A stretch of 64,000 bases of DNA, taken from positions 2,790,001 through 2,854,000 of the forward strand of contig OY969553.1 in the NCBI GenBank assembly GCA_963700925.1. Direction: 5' to 3'. This document shows positions 57,688 through 64,000 of this stretch, piece after piece. The DNA is from CAWJMD01 sp963700925. GTDB lineage: Bacteria; Actinomycetota; Actinomycetes; Actinomycetales; CAWJMD01. The first letter of the stretch is position 1; the number at the start of each line of letters is the position of its first letter. Below the pieces are notes generated by a model. The model did not search any database. It was given only the letters and a program-made list of their open reading frames with translations, and was not told the origin of the DNA. The translations under genes and the position numbers were made by a program.

Positions 57688-58589
57688 CGGGGGACTCCCT
57701 CGGGCAGCCGGTACCGAGCGTCGGCGAGCGGCTCGACCAGGCCGTCAGCGACGAGCGAGTCGAGGCAGCGCTCGCGCTGCGCGTCGTCGTCCCAGCACTC
57801 CTCCAGCTCTGCGTGTGCCACCGGGTGGCCGGAGCCGCGGAGCACCGCCATCAGCCGGCCGCGCACCTGGCGGTCGGTGCCGGCCCACGGCTGGCCGCGG
57901 CGGGGCGCTCCCTGGTGCTGCGGTCGTCCGGCCAGCTGCCACGCGCACTGAGGGGAGACCGGGCACTCGTCGCACCGCGGCGAGCGGGCCGTGCAGACCA
58001 GCGCGCCGAGCTCCATCACGGCGATGCCCCAGCGGGCGGACGTCGCGGCGTCTTGCGGCAGCAGCCGTTCAGCCAGCCGGCGCTCGGCGGCCGTCAGCGC
58101 GGGCGCGGCGTGCTCAGAGCCCGTGACTGCCCGCGCGTGTACGCGGCGCACGTTGGTGTCGACCACGGCGTGCCGCTGGCCGAAGGCGAACGTGGCGACC
58201 GCCGCCGCCGTGTAGGAGCCGACCCCGGGCAGTCCCATCAGGTCACCGAGGTGATCGGGCACCCGACCGTCGTGATCTTGGACGATCGCGACGGCCGCCG
58301 CGTGGAGTCGCAGAGCACGTCGCGGGTAGCCGAGGCGGTCCCACATCCGCACGGCGTCACCCGGAGAGCTCGCGGCCAGGCCCGCGGGCGAGGGCCAGCG
58401 GCGCACCCACGCCTCCCACGCCGGCAGCACCCGCGAGACCGGTGTCTGCTGCAGCATCACCTCGCTGACCAGGACACCCCAGGGCGTGACACCGTCGCCG
58501 CGCCATGGCAGGTCGCGGGACCGGCGCGCGTACCAGGCGAGCACCGGTTCGTGCAGGCTGCTGGACGACAGCGTGGAGGACGGAGGCAT
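57684..58589 (-). CDS. mutY: A/G-specific adenine glycosylase
   Basis: MutY removes adenine mispaired with 8-oxoguanine. The 301-residue protein has the catalytic region SEVMLQQTPVSRVLPAWEAW, the helix-hairpin-helix GLPGVGSYTAAAVATFAFG with Asp in AVVDTNV, and the [4Fe-4S] loop CTARSPRCDECPVSPQC (C-x6-C-x2-C-x5-C). It lacks most of the long C-terminal NUDIX-like domain, as in other actinobacterial forms. ATG 58589 has AGGATC upstream; an in-frame GTG at 58607 is also possible. The gene is divergent from the next one. Confidence 0.93.
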   Translation of the reverse strand: MPPSSTLSSSSLHEPVLAWYARRSRDLPWRGDGVTPWGVLVSEVMLQQTPVSRVLPAWEAWVRRWPSPAGLAASSPGDAVRMWDRLGYPRRALRLHAAAVAIVQDHDGRVPDHLGDLMGLPGVGSYTAAAVATFAFGQRHAVVDTNVRRVHARAVTGSEHAAPALTAAERRLAERLLPQDAATSARWGIAVMELGALVCTARSPRCDECPVSPQCAWQLAGRPQHQGAPRRGQPWAGTDRQVRGRLMAVLRGSGHPVAHAELEECWDDDAQRERCLDSLVADGLVEPLADARYRLPEGVPR

Positions 58590-58694
58590 CGCGGTCGATC
58601 CTGCCACTGCATCGGGCGCGGGCTGCGCGCTGCCACTACACGCTTCGGCGTGGCGGCACCACTACGACGCGCGGCGTGCCTAACGTTGACCGCG

Positions 58695-59309
58695 ATGAGT
58701 ACGGTCATTCACCCGGTGGGACCGAAGCGGCCCGAGATCTACTGGCGCCGCCGCGTCCTCGCGCTCGTCGTCACCGTTCTGCTCGTCATCGGCATGGTGT
58801 TCGGGGTCAGGGCCGTCATCGGCGCCCTGATCGGAGGCGGCGACGAGCCGGACGCTGCCACGCAGGAGCAGGCCGTGGACACGTCGGGTTCCGAGGGGTC
58901 GGAGTCGTCCGGGCCGGCCGAGTGCGCGGCCGAGCAGATCTCGCTGGCGGCCCTGAGCGACGCCACCAGCTACGCGGTGGGCGGCAAGGCCAAGTTCGGC
59001 ACGCGCATCACGAACACCGGAAAGGCCGACTGCACCATGGACGCCGGGTCGGCCGCGTTGGAGCTGACCGTGGTGTCCGGCAAGGACCGCATCTGGTCGT
59101 CGGACGACTGCCAGGAGTCGGCCCAGAACGTGCCGACCACGATCACCCCCGGCGAGGCAGGGGCGCTCGAGTCGAGCGTCGAGTGGACCCTCGTCCGCTC
59201 CGCCAAGGGCTGCGCGAAGGACCTGCCCGCCCTGAAGGCAGGCACCTACCAGCTGGTTGCCAGGGCGGGCGAGTTCACCAGCCCGCCACTGGTGTTCGCG
59301 ATCAAGTGA
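58695..59309 (+). CDS. Membrane-anchored protein with an Ig-like extracellular domain
   Basis: The 204-residue protein has one N-terminal membrane helix (LALVVTVLLVIGMVFGVRAV), a Gly/Ser/Glu linker, and a beta-rich domain of about 130 residues with four Cys (PAECAAE, ADCTMD, DDCQES, KGCAKD). The pattern VGGKAKFGTRITNTGKADCT suggests a BsuPI- or DUF4232-like Ig fold (weak). The domain should be outside the cell. It converges on disA, with one base between the stop codons. Confidence 0.65.
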   Translation: MSTVIHPVGPKRPEIYWRRRVLALVVTVLLVIGMVFGVRAVIGALIGGGDEPDAATQEQAVDTSGSEGSESSGPAECAAEQISLAALSDATSYAVGGKAKFGTRITNTGKADCTMDAGSAALELTVVSGKDRIWSSDDCQESAQNVPTTITPGEAGALESSVEWTLVRSAKGCAKDLPALKAGTYQLVARAGEFTSPPLVFAIK

Positions 59310-59310
59310 C

Positions 59311-60393
59311 CTAGACGTACCGCTCGAGGATGCTCGACTCGGCCAGCCTCGAGAGGCCTTCGCGTACGGCGCGCGCCCGCTGGTCGCCGACGCCGTCCAC
59401 CGTCATCAGGTCGTCGATGCCGGCGGCCAGCAGCTTCTGCAGGCCGTCGAAGTGCTCGACGAGGCGGTCGACGATGGCGCCCGGCAGCCGGGGGATCTTC
59501 GTCAGGAGCCGGAAGCCCCGAGGGCTGACGGCGCCGTCGAGCGACTCGCTCGCCATGGTCAGCCCCATCACGCGCGCCACCTGGTTGAGGTCGACGAGCT
59601 CACTCGAGTCGAGCACCGCCAGGTCGGCCAGCACCTCGTCGACGCTGCTGGAGCGCTTCGCCGACTCGAGGTAGTCGCGGATCACCAGCTCGCGGTCGGG
59701 GCCGACGCCGCCGATCAGCTCGTCCAGCTGGAGCGACAGGAGCCGGCCGTCGATGCCGAGCTCGGTCACGTAGCCGCCGATCTCGTCGGAGATGCGGCGC
59801 ACCATCTCGAGGCGCTGCACGACCGAGGCGACGTCTCGCACGGTGACCAGGTCCTCGATCTCGAGCGCCGACAGCGTGCCTGTCACCTCGTCGAGGCGGG
59901 ACTTGTAGCGCTCGAGCGTGGCCAGCGCCTGGTTCGCGCGGCCGAGGATGGCGTCCGATCCCTCCAGCACGTAGCGCCGGCCCCCGACATAGAGCGCGAC
60001 GATGTGCATCGACTGGCTGACCGAGATCACCGGCATGCCGGTCTGCAGGGCGACGCGCTCCGCGGTGCGGTGCCGCGTGCCGGACTCGCTGGTTTCGATG
60101 GTGGGGTCGGGCACGAGCTGGACGGCGGCGCGCACGATCTTGGTGGCGTCGCGGTCGCAGATGATGGCGCCGTCCATCTTGGCCAGCTCGCGCAGCCGCG
60201 TGGAGGCGAAGTCGACGTCGAGGGCGAAACCGCCGGAACAGAGCGACTCGACGGTGCGGTCCCAGCCGAGAACGATAAGCGCACCGGTCCGGCCCCGCAG
60301 GATCCGCTCCAGACCGTCCCGCAGCTCGGTGCCGGGAGCGACTGCAGCCAGAGTCGTCAGCAGCAGGTCGTCCTCGCTGCGCTCGCCCGCCAC
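59311..60393 (-). CDS. disA: DNA integrity scanning protein DisA (diadenylate cyclase)
   Basis: DisA makes cyclic di-AMP and binds branched DNA. The 360-residue protein has the DAC domain with DGAIICDRD and GTRHRTAER (the DGA and RHR motifs), a central helical spine, and a C-terminal helix-hairpin-helix domain (LAAGIDDLMTVDGVGDQRAR). It starts with GTG. radA lies upstream on the same strand, as is usual. A TACACT about 75 bases upstream could be a -10 element. Confidence 0.96.
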   Translation of the reverse strand: MAGERSEDDLLLTTLAAVAPGTELRDGLERILRGRTGALIVLGWDRTVESLCSGGFALDVDFASTRLRELAKMDGAIICDRDATKIVRAAVQLVPDPTIETSESGTRHRTAERVALQTGMPVISVSQSMHIVALYVGGRRYVLEGSDAILGRANQALATLERYKSRLDEVTGTLSALEIEDLVTVRDVASVVQRLEMVRRISDEIGGYVTELGIDGRLLSLQLDELIGGVGPDRELVIRDYLESAKRSSSVDEVLADLAVLDSSELVDLNQVARVMGLTMASESLDGAVSPRGFRLLTKIPRLPGAIVDRLVEHFDGLQKLLAAGIDDLMTVDGVGDQRARAVREGLSRLAESSILERYV

Positions 60394-60521
60394 CTGAACC
60401 CCAACCCTCGAATCCTGCCCCGGGATGTCGGCCCGAGTGCAGAAAGTGTATCGGCCGGTCCGCTGGGGCGCGCTGACAAACGGACAGTCGGCGCTACCGG
60501 ATCATCGCTGCTGCAACGCCT

Positions 60522-60538
60522 CCTGCCTTGACGGCAGG
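60522..60538 (-). terminator. Small hairpin between radA and disA
   Basis: CCTGCC and GGCAGG pair around TTGAC, 10 bases past the radA stop. It is a weak terminator candidate that could reduce read-through into disA. Confidence 0.4.
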
Positions 60539-60547
60539 GCAGGCCGT

Positions 60548-61933
60548 TCAGGCCGGACGGATCAGGCCCAGGCGCATGGCCTCGATGACCTGGCCGATCT
60601 CCCGCACGCGCATCCCGTCCGGAGGCGGAACGCCTTCCATCGAACCGAGCGGCACGACGGCGTGCGTGAACCCGAGCCGCGAGGCCTCGGAGAGGCGGCG
60701 ACTGATGCCAGGCACGGGACGGACCTCGCCAGACAGCCCGACCTCGCCGAACGCGACCAGCCCTGCCGGGAGAGGCTTCTCGACGGAAGCCGACGCGAGG
60801 GCGAGTGCGATCGCGAGGTCGGCCGCGGGCTCGCCGATGCGTACTCCGCCGACGGTGGCAACGAAGACGTCGCTGTTCTGGAGCCTGACCTGCATCCGCG
60901 TGCTCATCACCGCCTGCACCATCGCCACCCGTCCGGCCTCGAGCCCGTTCGTGGTGCGACGTGGGGGACCGGCGGCCGCCGAGACCAGGGCCTGGACCTC
61001 CGCGACCAGAGGACGACGCCCTTCCAGGGTCACCGTCACGCACGTGCCCGGCGCGTGAATGTCCTTGCGCGACAAGAACAACCCGCTGGGATCGGTCAGC
61101 CCGACGATGCCTGACTCCGACAGGTCGAAGCAGCCCACCTCGTCGGTGGGCCCGTACCTGTTCTTGACGGCTCGAACCATTCGCAAGGCCGAGTGGCGCT
61201 CACCCTCGAACGCGCAGACCACGTCGACGAGGTGCTCGAGCGTGCGCGGACCGGCGATGGCGCCGTCCTTTGTCACGTGGCCGACGAGCAGGGTGGCCAT
61301 GCCCCGTTCCTTGGCGACCCGGATCAGGGCGGCTGCCACCTCGCGAATCTGGGTGACGTTGCCCGCCTGCCCGTCTACCTGGGCAGAACTGATGGTCTGG
61401 ACGGAGTCGACCACCAGCAGGTCGGGGCCCACCTGCTCGACGTGCCCGAGAACGGTCGCGAGGTCGGTCTCGGCGGCGAGGTACAGGCGTGGTCGCAGGG
61501 CGCCGATGCGCTCGGCCCGGAGGCGCACCTGGGACGCCGACTCCTCGCCAGTAACGTACAGCACGCTGCGGGCGGTTTGCGCTGCGCGAGAGGCGACATC
61601 GAGCAGCAGGGTCGACTTGCCGACCCCCGGCTCGCCGGCCACGAGGACCACGGCGCCAGGTACCAGCCCGCCGCCGAGCACGCGGTCGAGCTCGTCCACC
61701 CCGGTCGGGATGTGGCGGGCGCCGTCGACGTCCACCTCGGAGATCGGCAGGGCCGGTGATGTCACGGGAGCGGCTCTTGTGGTGCGGACGTTTGGTGTCC
61801 CCACCTCCTGGACCGTGCCCCACGCCTGGCACTCGCCGCACCGTCCGACCCACTTGCCGGCCGTCCAGCCGCACTCCGAACATCGGAATCCTGGGCGCTG
61901 CGACTTGCTGGTTCTGGTGGCCGGGCTGCTCAT
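60548..61933 (-). CDS. radA: DNA repair protein RadA
   Basis: RadA is a RecA-like branch-migration helicase. The 461-residue protein has the N-terminal zinc finger CSECGWTAGKWVGRCGEC, the ATPase with GEPGVGKST, LLVVDSVQTI, the RadA motif KNRYGPTDEVG, and the C-terminal Lon-like domain (SVEKPLPAGLVAFGEVGLSG). The ATG overlaps the HIT gene stop (ATGA). A partial LexA-like sequence lies just upstream of the start. Confidence 0.96.
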   Translation of the reverse strand: MSSPATRTSKSQRPGFRCSECGWTAGKWVGRCGECQAWGTVQEVGTPNVRTTRAAPVTSPALPISEVDVDGARHIPTGVDELDRVLGGGLVPGAVVLVAGEPGVGKSTLLLDVASRAAQTARSVLYVTGEESASQVRLRAERIGALRPRLYLAAETDLATVLGHVEQVGPDLLVVDSVQTISSAQVDGQAGNVTQIREVAAALIRVAKERGMATLLVGHVTKDGAIAGPRTLEHLVDVVCAFEGERHSALRMVRAVKNRYGPTDEVGCFDLSESGIVGLTDPSGLFLSRKDIHAPGTCVTVTLEGRRPLVAEVQALVSAAAGPPRRTTNGLEAGRVAMVQAVMSTRMQVRLQNSDVFVATVGGVRIGEPAADLAIALALASASVEKPLPAGLVAFGEVGLSGEVRPVPGISRRLSEASRLGFTHAVVPLGSMEGVPPPDGMRVREIGQVIEAMRLGLIRPA

Positions 61934-61974
61934 GGGTCGAACGTATGTGCTGACTCCGACAACGGTCCGGCGCC
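61910..61974 (-). repeat. Direct repeat over the radA start, copy 1
   Basis: This 65-base segment around the radA start codon matches 62446-62510 around the HIT start codon. GGTTCTGGTGG, CGGGCTGCTCATGGG and GACAACGGTCCGGCGCC are shared. Both genes therefore begin with similar residues (MSSPATRTSKS and MSSPSTRTGQS). Confidence 0.75.
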
Positions 61975-62469
61975 GCGCGGGTGCGACGGTTCAGGGACCG
62001 GCTCGACGGCCGACCGGATCATCGAGGCGGTCCCATCCAGCTCGTCGCGGGATGGCTTCGAGCCCCAGGTGGCTTCCACCGTGAACCCGTCGCCTGGGTA
62101 CCTGGGAATCACGTGCAGGTGGGAGTGGAAGACCTCCTGGAACGCCGCTTCGCCGTCCGCGTAGAACAGGTTCACGCCCTCGCAGCGCAGGTCGGTGCGA
62201 CGAAGTGCCGCGGCGAGCTGGCGTGCGACCTGGAACATCTCGGCCGCGAGCTCGTCCGTCAGGTCCGCCAGGTTGGGCAAATGGCCCTTCGGGATGACGA
62301 GCAGGTGACCTGGCGTCACTGGATTGATGTCGAGGATGGCGAGCACTGCGGAAGACTCGAACACCGTGCTGGACGGGAGGGATCCGTCGACGATCCGGCA
62401 GAACACGCAGTCCTCCGCGCCGCGGGCAGGGGACGGTGACTGGCCGGTTCTGGTGGACGGGCTGCTCAT
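61930..62469 (-). CDS. HIT-family nucleotide-binding protein
   Basis: The 179-residue protein has CVFCRIVDGSLPSS, NPVTPGHLLVIPKGH and the histidine triad HSHLHVIPR, typical of Hint/FHIT-type nucleotide hydrolases. The C-terminal 40 residues past the HIT core lie partly in the radA upstream repeat. Its stop overlaps the radA start, so HIT-radA are coupled. Its own 5' end is a near copy of the radA 5' end. Confidence 0.9.
   Translation of the reverse strand: MSSPSTRTGQSPSPARGAEDCVFCRIVDGSLPSSTVFESSAVLAILDINPVTPGHLLVIPKGHLPNLADLTDELAAEMFQVARQLAAALRRTDLRCEGVNLFYADGEAAFQEVFHSHLHVIPRYPGDGFTVEATWGSKPSRDELDGTASMIRSAVEPVPEPSHPRGAGPLSESAHTFDP
61937..61952 (-). promoter_or_regulatory. Partial LexA-like box before radA
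   Basis: TCGAAC-GTAT-GTGCTG matches the actinobacterial LexA box TCGAAC-N4-GTTCGA at 9 of 12 fixed positions, with one perfect half. It lies 4 bases upstream of the radA ATG. The equivalent place before the HIT gene lacks it. Confidence 0.25.
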
Positions 62470-62510
62470 GGGCGAACGGTATTGCCTTGCTGCGACAACG
62501 GTCCGGCGCC
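62446..62510 (-). repeat. Direct repeat over the HIT gene start, copy 2
   Basis: This is the partner of 61910-61974. It spans the HIT gene start codon and its upstream region. Confidence 0.75.
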
Positions 62511-62537
62511 CCGTTGGGGTGGACGCAGCCGCGCACC

Positions 62538-62656
62538 TGACCCCTTGCTCCTCCTACCCACATGGTCTGTGTGGCTCGCTCGTGCAGCCCACAGAGTCAG
62601 GCGATATTTGTGTGGGCTGGACGAGTCACAGGTTGGGCTGTTGGGTCAGTGCGTCA
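62538..62656. repeat. Structured intergenic repeat, copy 1
   Basis: This segment and 62784-62900 share about four fifths of their bases by eye, at a fixed offset of 246. Each contains an inverted repeat; here CAGCCCACA at 62585-62593 pairs with TGTGGGCTG at 62611-62619. The 600-base stretch from the HIT gene to the DUF222 gene contains no frame I would call a gene. Confidence 0.7.
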
Positions 62657-62783
62657 GAGGTCCCCGAGGGCACGCCGACTGGTGGTTCGGGGGGACGGCT
62701 GCCCAGGGGTCGAACGGGATGCCTCCGGCTCAGGCAACCGTCCTGCCCCGGTGGGATGGATTCGGCCGCAGACCCTGTTCGGC

Positions 62784-62900
62784 TGACCCCTTGCTCTTGC
62801 TGCCCACGTCGTCCCTGTGGCTGGCTCGTGCAGCCCACACAGTCGGGCGATGTTTGTGTGGGCTGGACGAGTCCAGGGTGGGTAGTTGGTCGGTGCGTCG
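62784..62900. repeat. Structured intergenic repeat, copy 2
   Basis: In this copy the inverted repeat is longer: CAGCCCACACA at 62831-62841 pairs with TGTGTGGGCTG at 62855-62865, 11 pairs with a 13-base loop. Changes between copies partly keep the pairing, which suggests a selected hairpin. Confidence 0.7.
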
Positions 62901-63060
62901 GTGGGTCCTGGTGATGTGCGTCGGCGTTGGCGACGCTGTGCGCTGGTCCGGCTCGGAGCGGCCGCACGCGGGCCGGTCACCGGTCGTCTCGCACCTGCCG
63001 TCCCTCGCCAGCCGGCCCGCTGTGGAGAACTTCCCCGGTTGTCGGGACGGACTGATAGTG

Positions 63061-63076
63061 TCGTACACATGTTCGA
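63061..63076 (+). promoter_or_regulatory. LexA (SOS) box overlapping the DUF222/HNH start codon
   Basis: TCGTACACATGTTCGA matches TCGAAC-N4-GTTCGA at 11 of 12 fixed positions. The ATG of the DUF222 gene (63069) lies inside it. Mycobacterial 13E12-family genes are known to carry SOS boxes at their starts, which supports the call. Confidence 0.75.
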
Positions 63077-64000
63077 GCAGGATGCGAAAACTGTTGCACC
63101 ATTGGACTCCGCCGAGTTGCGGTCCCTGACGGCGCAGCTCGGGAACGTCGCCGCGATCGAGGTGGACGAGGTGGACGATGGGGAGCGGATCGATCAGATC
63201 GCGGCGCTGGAGCGGTTGAAGCGGGCCGCGGCGGCGGCGCAGGCGCGGGTGACGGCGGCGTTCGCGGCGTCCCAACGCGCCGGCCAGGAAGCGGCCGGGG
63301 TGCGGCGGCAGCGGCTTGGTCGTGGGGTCGGTGATCAGGTCGCGTTGGCGCGGCGGGAGTCCCCGGCTCGCGGTGGCCGGCTGCTCGGGTTGGCGGCGGC
63401 GTTGACGGCGGAGATGCCGCACACGTTGGCGGCGTTGAGTCGTGGCGATATCGGGGAGTGGGCCGCGACCTGCCTGGTCCGTGAGACCGCGGTCCTGTCT
63501 GTGGCTGATCGGCGGGAGGTGGACGCCCGGCTCCGGCCGATGCTGGCCGCGCCGGGGATCGGGGAGCGGGCCCTGACCCGGGCCGCGCGTGGGGTGGCGC
63601 AGGAGCTGGACCCGGCCGCGGCGGCGGCGCGGGCGTCGAAGGCGGCCAAGGACCGGCGGGTCTCGATCCGGCCGGCGCCGGACACCATGACCTGGCTGAC
63701 CGGTCACCTACCCGTCGCCGACGGGGTCGCGGTCTACGCCGCCCTGGACGCCGCCGCCAAGACCGCGGCCGCATGCCGGGGACGCCAGGACCCGGGGGCA
63801 GGTGATGGCCGACACCCTGATCGAACGGGTCACCGGCCGCAGCCACGCCGACCCGGTCCCGGTCACGGTGCAGCTGGTGATCACCGACACCACCCTGTTC
63901 GCCGGCGGTGACCAACCCGGCAGCGTCCCCGGGCACGGACCGGTGCCGGCACCAGTAGCGCGGGCCCTGGTCGCCGCCGCCACCGAACGCGGCACAGCCT
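63069..64000 (+). CDS. DUF222/HNH endonuclease family (13E12 type), 5' part with a frameshift
   Basis: The protein begins MFEQDAKTVAPLDSAELRSL and continues with the DUF222 helical domain (ERLKRAAAAAQARVTAAFAA, LALARRESP-like segment, HTLAALSRGDIGEWAATCLV, LDPAAAAARASKAAKDRRVS). At about 63776 one extra C shifts the frame after AKTAAAC. The other frame then continues with GDARTRGQVMADTLIERVTG and VQLVITDTTLFAGGDQPGS to the window end. The C-terminal HNH domain would lie outside. The frameshift may be real or a base-call error at CCGGGG. Confidence 0.8.

Noticed and set aside
57528..58694. Long plus-strand extension upstream of the Ig-like membrane protein
   Set aside because: It is antisense to mutY. 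The real start is the ATG at 58695, directly before a normal N-terminus and membrane helix.
62482..63129. 215-codon plus-strand frame across the intergenic repeats
   Set aside because: It contains the same peptide twice only because the DNA is repeated; it has no domain and would overlap the DUF222 start in another frame.

Overview
The window is high-GC DNA from an actinobacterium. Conserved neighbours (panC-panD-nadB-nadC, lysS-lsr2-clpC, mutY-disA-radA, an Rv2747-type argA, a 13E12-type DUF222/HNH gene with a LexA box) fit a Nocardioides-like member of the Propionibacteriales. That placement is inferred from gene content and order, not from a marker tree. Start and stop codons often overlap (ATGA/GTGA), and several -10 elements sit where transcripts would be leaderless.

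Layout. 1-3.56 kb: end of panC, then panD, nadB and nadC. 3.55-29.07 kb: a large accessory block in the place where a type III pantothenate kinase (coaX) is usual between nadC and lysS. 29.1-37.8 kb: lysS, a small membrane protein, lsr2, a membrane GGDEF-EAL protein, a FhuF-like protein and clpC. 37.8-42.4 kb: a decayed stretch (ABM-like and TetR pseudogenes, the 3' end of a second ROK gene, a frameshifted NACHT NTPase of lower GC). 42.4-51.7 kb: a ROK-regulated sugar ABC transport and isomerase operon. 51.7-62.5 kb: DUF305 and LVIVD proteins, SDR, EamA exporter, argA, two MmcQ/YjbR proteins, mutY, disA, radA and a HIT protein. 62.5-64 kb: structured intergenic repeats and the start of a DUF222/HNH gene.

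The main discovery candidate is the 25 kb accessory block. It encodes two sets of dynamin-like GTPases resembling mycobacterial IniA (641 and 651 aa) and IniC (483 and 491 aa), four DnaK/Hsp70-type ATPase-domain proteins (one frameshifted), two membrane-anchored GrpE-like proteins, two ECF-type sigma factors without visible anti-sigma genes, two proteins made of DxNxDG calcium-loop-like repeats, a C39-like cysteine peptidase with a C-terminal membrane segment, small acidic proteins, and proteins of unknown family. Two Hsp70 ATPase domains are fused to membrane segments; one has the plan ATPase - membrane helix - Ser-rich stalk - extracellular domain, like a receptor kinase with Hsp70 in place of the kinase. 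I read the block as a membrane-associated Hsp70/dynamin envelope-stress system. This rests on domain recognition and gene order, not on experiment.

Several genes carry single-base frameshifts (Hsp70-2, NACHT, ABM-like, TetR, DUF222). Some may be real decay and some could be sequence errors; read-level checks would decide.
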